Source of the DNA: Streptococcus parasuis
GTDB lineage: Bacteria; Bacillota; Bacilli; Lactobacillales; Streptococcaceae
DNA length: 64,000 bases
Reading direction: 5' to 3'
Assembly (NCBI RefSeq): GCF_021654455.1
Contig: NZ_AP024276.1
Coordinates: 372,001-436,000, forward strand
The first letter of the stretch is position 1. Each line of letters begins with the position of its first letter. Shown here piece after piece: positions 9,396-18,462 of the stretch. Both the position numbers and the translations under genes were made by a program. The notes below the pieces were generated by a model, which was not told the origin of the DNA, made no database searches, and worked only from the letters and a program-made list of their open reading frames with translations.

Positions 9396-10106
9396 TTATC
9401 GGTTATTCGCTGAGATTTCAAATTTATAGTATTTCCAATGTTTATAAGTTTCAGTATATTCGATAATTTCTCCACTAGCACTATTGGTTGTCAATTTATT
9501 TTGCAAAATAGTTGGTTGATTTGGATCAATTTCTAACCCCTCAGCAATTTCCACGGGTGTTGGGAAGCTTACTTCGTTTGTTTCAACAAAGGGTTCTTCG
9601 AACATGTGGATATTAAAATCAATTTTTAGACGCTGATAGATTGATTGGAAATGTTCAAGGGGAGCATCAGGCGTTTGAATATAACGTTGAGGTATGTAGG
9701 AATTATGATAAATAAATGGAATTCCGTCGGCTTTACGAATACGAACGATTTTATAATAATAGTCATTCTTATCTAAGTTCAATTTCTCGAGAATTCGTGT
9801 ATCATTTCCCTTTTGACAAGCAAGAACAATTACTTGCTCATTTTCAAGTGGGAAAATTTCAACATCTGAAAATTCAACCAAACGGCCCTTACGTGAACGG
9901 GAAACAAATGTACCCTTCCCTTGTTGGCGAATTAAATAACCATCTTTAACTAACTCATTGACAGCCCGAATAACAGTAATTGAACTTACATTGTATAACT
10001 TTGTTAATTCCGCTTCTGTATAAAATTTATCACCATTTTCAAATTTTCCCGAAATGATTTGTTGACGAAGGCTATTCTGGATTAGTTGGTATTTAGGGAC
10101 TTTCAT
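9396..10106 (-). CDS. bgaR: GntR/HutC family regulator of the beta-galactosidase-PTS operon
   Basis: 236 aa. Winged helix at about 1-70 (ELTKLYNVSSITVIRAVNELVKDG, then RQQGKGTFVS) plus a C-terminal UTRA domain. It is divergent from bgaC with 218 bp between the start codons, the same layout as bgaR-bgaC in Streptococcus pneumoniae, where BgaR represses bgaC. The start has AGGAGGTATAAAATG. Two copies of a 12-bp palindrome in the gap, one before this start and one over the bgaC promoter, are probable operators for it. Confidence 0.85.
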   Translation of the reverse strand: MKVPKYQLIQNSLRQQIISGKFENGDKFYTEAELTKLYNVSSITVIRAVNELVKDGYLIRQQGKGTFVSRSRKGRLVEFSDVEIFPLENEQVIVLACQKGNDTRILEKLNLDKNDYYYKIVRIRKADGIPFIYHNSYIPQRYIQTPDAPLEHFQSIYQRLKIDFNIHMFEEPFVETNEVSFPTPVEIAEGLEIDPNQPTILQNKLTTNSASGEIIEYTETYKHWKYYKFEISANNR

Positions 10107-10126
10107 TTTATACCTCCTTTCTGTGA

Positions 10127-10138
10127 TTAGTATACTAA
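10127..10138. promoter_or_regulatory. Probable BgaR operator, bgaR side
   Basis: Perfect 12-bp palindrome TTAGTATACTAA, 20 bp upstream of the bgaR start. The AT-rich symmetric centre fits GntR-family sites. A near-identical copy lies at 10281. Confidence 0.6.
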
Positions 10139-10280
10139 ATTATCTTACAAAAATCAAAAGATATTAGTATGATTCCGTAGCTTTTTTAGCAAAAAATAGC
10201 CATTTATTATTTTACATCTATTTGCTTAAAAAAATACAAAAATTTTTTCCAAAAGTACTGGACATAACCACAAGAAAGTG

Positions 10281-10292
10281 TTAATATACTAA
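10281..10292. promoter_or_regulatory. Probable BgaR operator over the bgaC -10 region
   Basis: TTAATATACTAA differs from the first palindrome by one base and contains a TATACT -10 hexamer. Binding here would block RNA polymerase, in keeping with repression. Confidence 0.6.
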
Positions 10293-10299
10293 TAGAAAA

Positions 10300-10313
10300 G
10301 GTAAACGGTTACA
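10300..10313 (+). promoter_or_regulatory. cre-like site before bgaC
   Basis: GGTAAACGGTTACA matches the catabolite-responsive element TGWAARCGYTWWCW at 12 of 14 positions. It sits between the -10 region and the ribosome site of bgaC, where CcpA binding would repress. This is a consensus match only. Confidence 0.5.
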
Positions 10314-10324
10314 TGGAGGTAGAA

Positions 10325-12100
10325 ATGAGCGATTTCCAGATAAAAGATCAATTCTATTTAGATGAAAAGCCATTTAAAATATTATCTGGTGCAATTCACT
10401 ATTTTCGAGTACATCCAGATGACTGGTATCATTCTTTATTCAACCTAAAGGCTCTTGGGTTTAATACGGTTGAGACATATGTTCCTTGGAATTTGCATGA
10501 GCCTAAAAAAGGACATTTTTGTTTTGACGGAATTCTAGATGTTGAACGATTTCTAAGAATTGCTCAAGAACTAGGGCTTTATGCAATTGTACGTCCTTCC
10601 CCCTATATTTGTGCAGAGTGGGAATGGGGTGGACTCCCCGTTTGGTTGATGAAGGAAGAGCTGAGAGTACGTTCGAGTGATCCTATGTATTTGAAGCACT
10701 TAGCTGAATATTACGCTTCTCTTCTTCCTAAATTAGCCAAGTTCCAGCTCGCACAAGGAGGAAACATTCTCATGTTTCAAGTTGAGAATGAGTATGGTTC
10801 CTATGGTGAAGAAAAAGACTATTTAAGATCGGTTGCGAATTTGATGCGTAAACATGGTTTGACTGCTCCCTTCTTCACATCAGATGGTCCATGGAGAGCT
10901 TGTTTGCGTGCAGGTTCACTCATTGCCGATGATATATTGGTCACTGGAAATTTTGGTTCAAGAGCGAACGAAAATTTTCAAATGATGCAAGCTTTCTTTG
11001 ATGAATATGGAAAGACTTGGCCACTGATGTGCATGGAATTTTGGGATGGATGGTTCAATCGCTGGGGTGATGAAGTGATTCGTCGTGAGCCAGAAGAACT
11101 AGCTCAGTCAGTCATGGAGTGCATTGAACTTGGTTCGATTAATCTCTACATGTTTCACGGAGGTACGAACTTTGGTTTCATGAATGGATGCTCTGCGCGA
11201 GGTCAAATTGATTTGCCTCAGGTGACATCTTATGATTATGATGCAATTCTAGATGAAGCTGGAAATCCAACGCAGAAGTTTTATATTCTTCAAAAGCTGA
11301 TGATGGAAAGATATCCAGAATTAGACTATGCAGAACCAATAGTGAAAAAAGCTAAGGCGTTTGAGCCAGCTGAGTTAGTGAATAAAGTTAGTTTGTTTGA
11401 AACCATTGATGCCATCAGCGAGTGTCATCATTCATTCTATCCTAAGAATATGGAACAATTTGATCAATCCACTGGCTATATTCTCTATAAAACCGAATTG
11501 GAACAAGATAAGGAAGAAGCAGAACGTTTTCGTGTGATTGATGGTCGGGATCGGATTCATGTTTTTGCTGATGGGCGTAAGGTTACAACACAATATCAAA
11601 CGGAGATTGGTGAAGACATTACGCTAGATTTCAAAAGCAAGCAATTGGATTTAGCTATTCTTGTGGAGAATATGGGACGTGTTAACTACGGCCACAAATT
11701 AACAGCTCCAACTCAATCTAAAGGTTTGGGAAGAGGAGCGATGGCAGACCTCCACTTTATTGGAAACTGGAAAATCTATCCACTACCACTTGAGTCGGTT
11801 TCAGCTGTTGATTATAGTAAGACTTGGCAAGAAAATCAGCCTGCATTCTATCGCTATACTTGTAACTTGTCAGAATTGGCGGATACCTACATAGACATGA
11901 CAGGTTTTGGTAAAGGTGTTGTATTTGTAAACAATGTAAATATTGGACGTTTCTGGGAAAAAGGTCCGATTCTCTATCTCTATATTCCAAAAGGATACTT
12001 AAAGAAAGGAGAGAATGAAATAGTCGTCTTTGAGACGGAAGGAAAATATAGAGAAAGATTACCTTTTTCTCAAGAACCCATCTATAAAGATTTAAAATAA
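10325..12100 (+). CDS. bgaC: Beta-galactosidase, glycoside hydrolase family 35
   Basis: 591 aa. The start is set at 10325 because GGAGGT ends five bases before it; an in-frame ATG at 10313 would overlap that ribosome site. The N-terminal TIM barrel has AIHYFRV, VPWNLHEP and ICAEWEWGGLPVWL. The catalytic acid/base is E156 (VENEYG) and the nucleophile E238 (MCMEFWDGW). W240 and W243 follow, at positions recalled as sugar-binding tryptophans in pneumococcal BgaC. The C-terminal half forms beta-sandwich domains. There is no signal peptide or LPXTG; the pneumococcal enzyme is surface-exposed without them. It likely cleaves terminal beta-1,3-galactose. First gene of an operon with a four-gene PTS. 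Confidence 0.95.
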   Translation: MSDFQIKDQFYLDEKPFKILSGAIHYFRVHPDDWYHSLFNLKALGFNTVETYVPWNLHEPKKGHFCFDGILDVERFLRIAQELGLYAIVRPSPYICAEWEWGGLPVWLMKEELRVRSSDPMYLKHLAEYYASLLPKLAKFQLAQGGNILMFQVENEYGSYGEEKDYLRSVANLMRKHGLTAPFFTSDGPWRACLRAGSLIADDILVTGNFGSRANENFQMMQAFFDEYGKTWPLMCMEFWDGWFNRWGDEVIRREPEELAQSVMECIELGSINLYMFHGGTNFGFMNGCSARGQIDLPQVTSYDYDAILDEAGNPTQKFYILQKLMMERYPELDYAEPIVKKAKAFEPAELVNKVSLFETIDAISECHHSFYPKNMEQFDQSTGYILYKTELEQDKEEAERFRVIDGRDRIHVFADGRKVTTQYQTEIGEDITLDFKSKQLDLAILVENMGRVNYGHKLTAPTQSKGLGRGAMADLHFIGNWKIYPLPLESVSAVDYSKTWQENQPAFYRYTCNLSELADTYIDMTGFGKGVVFVNNVNIGRFWEKGPILYLYIPKGYLKKGENEIVVFETEGKYRERLPFSQEPIYKDLK

Positions 12101-12113
12101 AGGAGAAATGAGT

Positions 12114-12599
12114 ATGGCAATTATTGCTACACGTATCGATGGTCGTTTGATTCATGGTCAAGTTGCTAACTTATGGACGACTAAATTAAATATTAGTCGT
12201 ATTATGGTAATTGATGACGCTGTTGCTCAAAACGACATTGAAAAACAAGGATTGAAGTTGGCTTGTCCTCCAGGAGTAAAACTTTCTATTTTACCGATTG
12301 AGAAAGCTGCAAATAATATTAAAGAAGGAAAATATGATGCTCAACGCTTGCTTATTGTAGCACGTCGTCCTGAAAACTTCCTTCGCCTAGTGGAGTATGG
12401 TGTAAGCCTTCCTGAACTTAACGTTGGGAATATGTCTCAGACTCCTGAAACACGGTCTGTCACACGTTCAATCAATGTGGTAGATAAAGATATCGCAGAT
12501 TTTGATGCATTGGCAGCTAAGGGTGTGAAGCTCTTCGCTCAAATGGTTCCTGGCGATTCACCTAAAGACTTTATGCCATTATTGGATAAGGTTAGATAA
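12114..12599 (+). CDS. PTS system, mannose-class IIB component
   Basis: 161 aa from the ATG at 12114, eight bases after AAGGAG; an ATG at 12108 is only two bases from it. The phosphorylated histidine is in TRIDGRLIHGQV (His14 with this start). It accepts phosphate from IIA and passes it to the sugar entering through IIC-IID. The neighbour is the galactosidase gene 13 bp upstream, so the likely substrate is galactose, N-acetylgalactosamine or a galactoside. The S. pneumoniae bgaC operon has the same order. Confidence 0.93.
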   Translation: MAIIATRIDGRLIHGQVANLWTTKLNISRIMVIDDAVAQNDIEKQGLKLACPPGVKLSILPIEKAANNIKEGKYDAQRLLIVARRPENFLRLVEYGVSLPELNVGNMSQTPETRSVTRSINVVDKDIADFDALAAKGVKLFAQMVPGDSPKDFMPLLDKVR

Positions 12600-12640
12600 C
12601 ATTCGGATTTTTTGAAAAATTTTAAAGGAGGATCACTATT

Positions 12641-13534
12641 ATGCAATGGTGGCAAATATTACTTTTAACGCTCTACTCTGCTTACCAGATTTGTGATGAG
12701 TTGACCATCGTATCGTCAGCAGGTTCACCTGTCTTTGCAGGGTTCATCTCTGGTTTGATTATGGGAGATATGGCAACAGGCTTAGCAATTGGTGCTAGCT
12801 TGCAATTAATGGTACTTGGTGTAGGTACTTTCGGTGGTGCATCACGTATTGATGCGACTTCTGGTGCAGTTTTGGCAACTGCTTTCTCAGTTTCACAAGG
12901 TATTGACCCTGAGCTTGCTGTAGCAACAATTGCGGTTCCAGTAGCAGCGCTTCTTGTCTATACTGATATTTTGGGTCGTTTCTCAACTACCTACTTCGCT
13001 CACCGTGTGGATGCTGCAGTTGAAAAATTTGACTATGCAGCTATCGAACGGAACTACTTACTTGGTGCAATTCCTTGGGCCTTGTCTCGTGCACTACCTG
13101 TTTTCCTTGCCCTTGCATTTGGTGGTGAATTTGTAGATTCAATGGTTTCTGCTATTCAAGAATACCAATGGATTGCTAATGGTTTGACTCTTGCAGCACG
13201 TATGCTTCCTGGTCTAGGATTTGCAATCTTGCTTCACTATCTTCCACTTAAACGCAATCTTCACTATTTGGCATTTGGTTTTGCTTTGACAGCTATGTTG
13301 ACTGTTCTTTACGGTAACGTATCTACTTTAGGTGGTGCCGTTGCTGGTATTGTTGGTACCCTTCCTGAAGATTCAGGTGTAGCATTTGTAAACAACTTCA
13401 AAGGCTTGTCAATGATTGGTATCGCTATTGTGGGTGCATTCCTTTCTGTACTTCACTTCAAAAATAGCCAAAAAGTAACTGTAGTTGCTCCATCAAATTC
13501 AGAAAGTGGGGAAATTGAAGATGACGAAATCTAA
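12641..13534 (+). CDS. PTS system, mannose-class IIC component
   Basis: 297 aa membrane protein with about seven to eight hydrophobic segments and the IIC hallmark region (VFAGFISGLIMGDMATGLAIGASLQLMVLG, listed here in part). GGAGGATCACTATTATG gives a clear ribosome site. It forms the sugar channel with IID. The C-terminal tail after about residue 280 is acidic and overlaps the IID start by 14 nt, suggesting coupled translation. Confidence 0.93.
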   Translation: MQWWQILLLTLYSAYQICDELTIVSSAGSPVFAGFISGLIMGDMATGLAIGASLQLMVLGVGTFGGASRIDATSGAVLATAFSVSQGIDPELAVATIAVPVAALLVYTDILGRFSTTYFAHRVDAAVEKFDYAAIERNYLLGAIPWALSRALPVFLALAFGGEFVDSMVSAIQEYQWIANGLTLAARMLPGLGFAILLHYLPLKRNLHYLAFGFALTAMLTVLYGNVSTLGGAVAGIVGTLPEDSGVAFVNNFKGLSMIGIAIVGAFLSVLHFKNSQKVTVVAPSNSESGEIEDDEI

Positions 13535-14339
13535 TTACAAATTAACAAAAGAAGATTTTAATCAAATCAACAAACGTAGCTTGTTCACTTTCCAACTTGG
13601 TTGGAACTATGAGCGTATGCAAGCATCAGGCTACCTCTACATGATTTTACCTCAATTGCGTAAAATGTACGGTGATGGTACTCCTGAGTTGAAGGAAATG
13701 ATGAAATTGCATACTCAATTCTTCAACACTTCACCATTCTTCCATACTATTATTACGGGTATCGATTTGGCGCTTGAAGAAAGCGATGGTGTAGCATCTA
13801 AAGATGCGGTAAATGGTATCAAGACTGGTTTGATGGGTCCATTTGCTCCTATCGGTGACTCTATCTTTGGTTCCTTAGTTCCAGCAATCATGGGTACAGT
13901 GGCTGCAACTATGGCCGCAACTGGTAACCCAGCAGGTATCTTCCTTTGGGTAGCAGTAGCGGTTGCGTATGATATTTTCCGTTGGAAACAATTGGAAGTT
14001 GCCTATAAAGAAGGTACTAAACTCATCACAACAATGCGTGATCGTTTGACAGCACTTGTTGATGCGGCATCTGTAATGGGTGTCTTCATGATGGGCGCAT
14101 TGATTGCAACTATGATTAACTTTGAAGTGACTTGGGCTCCAACAGTTGGTGAAAAAGTAATTGATATTCAAGACTTGCTCAATACTATCTTCCCTCGTCT
14201 TGTTCCAGCTATCTTCACAGGTTTTGTCTTCTGGTTGCTAGGACGTAAGGGTATGACTTCAACAAAAGCTATCTTGATAATCATTGTCCTTGCGATTGCC
14301 TTGTCAGCAATTGGTCACTTCGTATTTGGTATGGCATAA
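13521..14339 (+). CDS. PTS system, mannose-class IID component
   Basis: 272 aa from the ATG at 13521, preceded by GGGGAAATTGAAG; an in-frame ATG 36 bp upstream lies well inside IIC and has no ribosome site. Typical IID features: SLFTFQLGWNYERMQ near the N-terminus, the GIKTGLMGPFAPIGDSI loop and hydrophobic segments at the C-terminus. Together with IIC it makes the membrane translocator. Its stop codon overlaps the IIA start (TAATG). Confidence 0.93.
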   Translation: MTKSNYKLTKEDFNQINKRSLFTFQLGWNYERMQASGYLYMILPQLRKMYGDGTPELKEMMKLHTQFFNTSPFFHTIITGIDLALEESDGVASKDAVNGIKTGLMGPFAPIGDSIFGSLVPAIMGTVAATMAATGNPAGIFLWVAVAVAYDIFRWKQLEVAYKEGTKLITTMRDRLTALVDAASVMGVFMMGALIATMINFEVTWAPTVGEKVIDIQDLLNTIFPRLVPAIFTGFVFWLLGRKGMTSTKAILIIIVLAIALSAIGHFVFGMA

Positions 14340-14740
14340 TGGTTAGAAGTTTAGTATTAGTAAGTCATGGCATCTTCTGTGAAGAATTGAAAAAATCCAC
14401 TGAAATGATTATGGGTCCACAAGAGGACATCTATACAGTGGCTTTGTTGCCAGAAGAAGGTCCAGAAGACTTCCAAAGAAAATTTGAAGAAACAATTGCT
14501 AAGCTTGATGACTTTGTTGTTTTTGCAGATTTGTTGGGAGGAACACCAGCTAATGTAGTTTCTCGGAAATTACTCGATGGTGGTCAGTTTGATCTATATG
14601 CAGGTATGAACATGCCCATGGTCATTGGTTTCTTGAACGGCGTTCTATTAGGTGAAGCTGTAGACTATGTGGAGTTTGGTACAAGCAATTTAGTTCATGT
14701 CAATTCCTTATTAACAAGTAGTGAAGATGATGAGGAGTGA
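14339..14740 (+). CDS. PTS system, mannose-class IIA component
   Basis: 133 aa. Full-length EIIA-Man fold: LVLVSHGIFCEELKKS carries the phosphorylated H10, and FADLLGGTPANV is the second conserved loop. It receives phosphate from HPr and hands it to IIB. Translation is coupled to IID by the TAATG overlap. It is the last gene of the bgaC operon; agaS, which follows in some streptococci, is absent here. Confidence 0.93.
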   Translation: MVRSLVLVSHGIFCEELKKSTEMIMGPQEDIYTVALLPEEGPEDFQRKFEETIAKLDDFVVFADLLGGTPANVVSRKLLDGGQFDLYAGMNMPMVIGFLNGVLLGEAVDYVEFGTSNLVHVNSLLTSSEDDEE

Positions 14741-14852
14741 AACAGTTCGGGGAACTGTTTCAGATGGTCACCTTGAAATAAGAAAGTGACCACAGAAAGC
14801 CCGAGCCTAGAAACGGGAGAATGAGGACAGTCAGTGACTATTTCGGTTAGAG
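14740..14852 (+). repeat. Hairpin repeat (family D) after the PTS operon
   Basis: AAACAGTTC-GGG-GAACTGTTT directly follows the IIA stop, then GTCACCTT...AAGTGAC can pair, and then CCCGAGCCTAGAAACGGG and a CAGTCAGTGACT hairpin. The combination 'hairpin ending TGTTTCA plus CCCGAGCCWAGAAA' also makes up the tandem array at 56668-56849. The 419-bp gap before ilvD otherwise contains a terminator (14907) and the ilvD control region. Confidence 0.5.
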
Positions 14853-14906
14853 ATCATCTTCGTCAAGTAAAAATAATACTGTAGTCAAATTGGCTTTAAG
14901 TATCCT

Positions 14907-14933
14907 GAGACTGGGGAAACTCGGTCTCTTTTT
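14907..14933 (+). terminator. Terminator upstream of ilvD
   Basis: GAGAC...GTCTC stem followed by TTTTT. It probably ends transcription from the bgaC-PTS operon. Confidence 0.65.
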
Positions 14934-15076
14934 GTATGGAGTATCATTTGTCATATTTCTTGTTACATTGCTCTATCCTATCATGTTGTGAAACTCCTTC
15001 CTACCATTCTTAGTCTATGGAGAGGAATAATATGCCAGTGAATGAATCCATTCACAGAAAAAAACAAAAATGACAA

Positions 15077-15121
15077 AATTTTCTGAAAATTTATTGACAT
15101 TCACTTTTAAAGTGGTAACAT
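15077..15121 (+). promoter_or_regulatory. CodY box and promoter of ilvD
   Basis: AATTTTCTGAAAATT at 15077-15091 matches the CodY consensus AATTTTCWGAAAATT at all 15 positions. It ends two bases before a TTGACA -35 box (15094-15099), with TAACAT as a -10 box 16 bp further. CodY bound here would block the promoter when branched-chain amino acids are plentiful. Confidence 0.8.
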
Positions 15122-15159
15122 GTAATGTGAGGAATCATTTTAAATACAAGGAGAATCCA

Positions 15160-16863
15160 ATGAGAAGTGATATGATAAAAATCGGGATTGACAAGGCTCC
15201 AGCGCGTGGCTTATTATACGCGACAGGACAAGTGAAGTCTGCAAAGGATTTTCAAAAACCCTTTATTGCGATTTGCAATTCCTACATCGATATTGTACCT
15301 GGACATGTTCATTTGAGAGAGTTGGCGGATGTGGCAAAAGAAGCGATAAGGGAAGCTGGTGGGATTCCGTTTGAGTTTAACACCATTGGGGTTGATGACG
15401 GTATTGCCATGGGACACATTGGAATGAGATACAGTTTACCTTCAAGGGAATTGATAGCAGATGCGGCTGAAACAGTCATCAATGCGCATTGGTTTGATGG
15501 AGTTTTTTATATCCCAAACTGCGATAAGATCACTCCTGGAATGATTTTAGCAGCTATGCGAACCAATGTTCCAGCAGTATTCTGTTCTGGAGGACCTATG
15601 AAGGGTGGTGTCGATATGACAGGGCATCATGCCAGCCTTTCTAGTCTATTTGAGGCAGTTGGTAGCTACCAAGCTGGGGAAATGTCAGAACAGGAGTTTG
15701 AATTTCTAGAAAAAAATGCTTGTCCAACTTGCGGTTCTTGTTCGGGAATGTTTACAGCCAATTCAATGAATTGTTTGATGGAGGTATTGGGACTTGCATT
15801 GCCAGGGAATGGTACAATTCTTGCAGTGTCGGATGAACGACGAGAACTTGTTCGTCAAGCGGCCAAATACTTAATGGAAAATGTTAAAAAGAATATTAAA
15901 CCTAGAGACATTGTAACGAAAGAAGCAATAGATGATGCATTTGCTTTGGATATGGCAATGGGAGGGTCAACGAATACAGTATTACACACGCTAGCCATTG
16001 CCAGAGAAGCTGGGATTTCCTATGATTTGAAAGATATTAATGAAATCGCTGAAAAAACACCTTATCTTTCTAAATTATCTCCGTCATCAGCTTACACTAT
16101 GCATGATGTACATGAGGCGGGAGGGGTTTCAGCGATTATCAATCAATTGATTAAGAATGGTTCTATCAAAGGGGATCGCATAACTGTAACAGGTAGAACT
16201 TTGAAAGAGAATGTTTCAGGTTGTGAGATTAAGAATGAAGAGGTTATTCATCCATTAGATCATCCATACTCACCAGTTGGTGGCTTATCCATTCTTTATG
16301 GGAATATTGCCCAAGATGGTTCCGTTATTAAGGTAGGTGGGGTAGACCCTTCTGTAAAAACATTTAAAGGTGAGGCTCTTTGCTTTGACTCTCAAGATGA
16401 AGCGCTTGAGGCAATTGATAATGGTACAGTTCAGAAAGGTCATGTTGTTGTGATTCGTTACGAGGGGCCACAAGGCGGACCTGGAATGCCAGAAATGTTA
16501 GCTCCTACTTCAAAAATTGTCGGTCGAGGTTTGGGGAAAGATGTTGCACTTATAACGGATGGTCGTTTCTCTGGTGCAACTAGAGGGATTGCGATTGGTC
16601 ACGTCTCTCCAGAGGCAGCTGCTGGTGGAAATATTGCTTTGATTGAGGATGGAGATGAGATTGTGATTGATTTGATCAATCGTACGATAGATGTTCTTGT
16701 GGATGATGAAGTACTTGCTGAACGTCGTCGTCACTTAAAATCATTCAAGCCTAAAATAGCAAGTGGTTGGCTGCGTCGTTATACACGTTTTGCTTCTTCG
16801 GCCAACTTTGGTGGTTCGATGATGACCGATGAGGAGTTTGCAGAACGCCAAGCAGAGCGCTAG
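15160..16863 (+). CDS. ilvD: Dihydroxy-acid dehydratase
   Basis: 567 aa. Converts 2,3-dihydroxy-isovalerate and its homologue to the 2-keto acids of valine and isoleucine synthesis. The iron-sulfur ligands are visible: C39 (AICN), C121 (PNCDK) and C194 (CGSCSGMF). The start at 15160 follows AAGGAG; an upstream ATG at 15070 lies before the -35 box and inside the CodY box region, so it cannot be used from this promoter. The other ilv genes are not in the window. Regulation by CodY is strongly suggested. Confidence 0.95.
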   Translation: MRSDMIKIGIDKAPARGLLYATGQVKSAKDFQKPFIAICNSYIDIVPGHVHLRELADVAKEAIREAGGIPFEFNTIGVDDGIAMGHIGMRYSLPSRELIADAAETVINAHWFDGVFYIPNCDKITPGMILAAMRTNVPAVFCSGGPMKGGVDMTGHHASLSSLFEAVGSYQAGEMSEQEFEFLEKNACPTCGSCSGMFTANSMNCLMEVLGLALPGNGTILAVSDERRELVRQAAKYLMENVKKNIKPRDIVTKEAIDDAFALDMAMGGSTNTVLHTLAIAREAGISYDLKDINEIAEKTPYLSKLSPSSAYTMHDVHEAGGVSAIINQLIKNGSIKGDRITVTGRTLKENVSGCEIKNEEVIHPLDHPYSPVGGLSILYGNIAQDGSVIKVGGVDPSVKTFKGEALCFDSQDEALEAIDNGTVQKGHVVVIRYEGPQGGPGMPEMLAPTSKIVGRGLGKDVALITDGRFSGATRGIAIGHVSPEAAAGGNIALIEDGDEIVIDLINRTIDVLVDDEVLAERRRHLKSFKPKIASGWLRRYTRFASSANFGGSMMTDEEFAERQAER

Positions 16864-16877
16864 AATAATTAGTATAA

Positions 16878-16912
16878 AATGAAAAAGGAATTCTTGTAGA
16901 TTCCTTTTCATT
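16878..16912 (+). terminator. Terminator of ilvD
   Basis: AATGAAAAAGGAAT pairs with ATTCCTTTTCATT around a short loop, 15 nt after the ilvD stop; the T-run lies inside the stem. Confidence 0.7.
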
Positions 16913-16968
16913 ATGGTTTATTAATGATATACTATTCATATATTAAATCAATAAAAATAGGAGCTCGT

Positions 16969-17973
16969 ATGATTGAACAAAGTCAGTTTGGAAAGGGGGA
17001 AGCCCTTCATTTCTTCCTTTCGAATGCTAATGGTATGAAGGTTGGTTTGACAAATTTTGGAGCTCGTATCGTTGAGGTTCTTCTTCCTGTTGAGGAAGAT
17101 GGAGGGGTTCGGAATGTTAGCCTTTCTGCTTCAACAGATGAGGAGTATAGACGAACAGATTTGTATCCTGGTTCTACAATTGTCCCAGTTGCAGGTCGTA
17201 TTTCAGGGGCACAAACAGAAATAAATGGAGTGAAGTACTGTTTTACAGAAAATGAGCCGGGTCGAACCCTCCATGGTGGGATTGATACTGCAAATGAGCA
17301 ATACTGGGAGACAAGTGTAGATCAGGAGAATAATCAAGTTACCTTTGGTATTACCTTAAAGGATGGTTTCAATGGATTTCCTGGTGATGTACGTGTTTTA
17401 GCAACTTATCGATTGTCGGATGAAAATGAACTTTTTGTAGAGTATCGGGCAGAGTCTGATAAGGATACCATTTTTAATCCAACCAACCATATCTATTTTA
17501 ATTTGACAGGTGATTTCCAACAGTCTGTAGGGGCACATCAAATCAGAATTGCAGCAAATCGCTATGTCCCACTTGGTGAGGATAATCTTCCAATTGGAGT
17601 TTTGGAAGAAGTAATTGATACGCCGTTTGATTTTAGAGATTTTGCTTCGTTTTCTCAGGGCTTTAATAGCCAACACACTCAGAATCTCCTCGTGAAAGGC
17701 TATGATCACCCATGGATACTGGAAGATGTAGCAACTCCCGTAGAAGTATTAAGTCCTGATGGGAAAATTAAACTAAGTGTTGTAACCAATCAACCATCCG
17801 TTGTTATTTATACTTACAATTTCCCGGTTGAAGAGTTAGCTGCTTTCCATGGCGCCTTTAGTCTAGAATGCCAGGGGCTTCCGAATGCATGTAATGTTGA
17901 TGGTTTTGGATCTATTTTGTTGGAACAAGGAGATTGTTTCTTCTCACAAACAGCCTATCGTTTTTCTTGGTAG
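16969..17973 (+). CDS. galM: Aldose 1-epimerase (mutarotase)
   Basis: 334 aa from the ATG at 16969, seven bases after GGAG; the reading frame is open further upstream but has no ribosome site. Interconverts alpha- and beta-galactose or glucose. Motifs: TNFGARIVEVLLP near the N-terminus, the GRTLHGG histidine loop, NPTNHIYFNLTG with the second histidine, and the C-terminal Glu in FSLECQGLPNA. In pneumococcus a galM gene is linked to the bgaC operon; here ilvD separates them. Probably a single-gene transcript. Confidence 0.92.
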   Translation: MIEQSQFGKGEALHFFLSNANGMKVGLTNFGARIVEVLLPVEEDGGVRNVSLSASTDEEYRRTDLYPGSTIVPVAGRISGAQTEINGVKYCFTENEPGRTLHGGIDTANEQYWETSVDQENNQVTFGITLKDGFNGFPGDVRVLATYRLSDENELFVEYRAESDKDTIFNPTNHIYFNLTGDFQQSVGAHQIRIAANRYVPLGEDNLPIGVLEEVIDTPFDFRDFASFSQGFNSQHTQNLLVKGYDHPWILEDVATPVEVLSPDGKIKLSVVTNQPSVVIYTYNFPVEELAAFHGAFSLECQGLPNACNVDGFGSILLEQGDCFFSQTAYRFSW

Positions 17974-18116
17974 CGATTCTCCTTTTCCTCACAGTTAAAG
18001 TGGTTAGCCCTCTTTGTGATTTTTACTTACCTCTTTGTATGATATTTTGCTTAGAGGGCTGAATGCTTTACAAGTATAAATCAGCTCAAAAGATTTCAAA
18101 AAATAAATAAAAAGTA

Positions 18117-18145
18117 TTGACAAGGCCCCCTCCTCATGTTATACT
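18117..18145 (+). promoter_or_regulatory. Promoter of tRNA-Leu (AAG)
   Basis: TTGACA (18117-18122), 17-bp spacer, TATACT (18140-18145), 14 bp before the tRNA. The rest of the 186-bp gap after galM shows a possible AGCCCTC...GAGGGCT hairpin and no gene. Confidence 0.85.
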
Positions 18146-18159
18146 AGTTCTTGTGTTGA

Positions 18160-18245
18160 GCGGGGATGGCGGAATTGGCAGACGCGCAGGACTAAGGATC
18201 CTGTGACCGCTTTAGGTCGTGTGGGTTCAAGTCCCACTCTCCGCA
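18160..18245 (+). tRNA. tRNA-Leu (AAG)
   Basis: 86-nt class II tRNA. The acceptor GCGGGGA pairs with TCTCCGC. The anticodon loop CTAAGGA gives AAG (read as IAG). The long variable arm is GTGACCGCTTTAGGTCGT. It stands alone, with its own strong promoter and terminator. Confidence 0.96.
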
Positions 18246-18250
18246 TAGTA

Positions 18251-18277
18251 GACTAGCTGAGGCTAGTCTTTTTTTTT
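18251..18277 (+). terminator. Terminator of tRNA-Leu
   Basis: GACTAGC-TGAG-GCTAGTC followed by nine T residues. Confidence 0.92.
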
Positions 18278-18462
18278 GTTATAATATGAGTGGCTACACT
18301 AACCCCTTTTCCACCTTTTGTTGTCCAATTTGCAGGGAGTTTCATGAAAATACATGTGAAAGTTTTCTCAAAAATATGGTTTCAACTAGCATTTTCAAAA
18401 TAAAAATGGTAGAATAGAGGAGTATGAGGTGCAACCTCAAAAAATATTAGGAGGCTATCGAA

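Noticed and set aside
15070..15159. Upstream ATG for ilvD
   Set aside because: It lies upstream of the -35 hexamer and inside the CodY site, so it is not on the transcript; the ATG at 15160 has AAGGAG.
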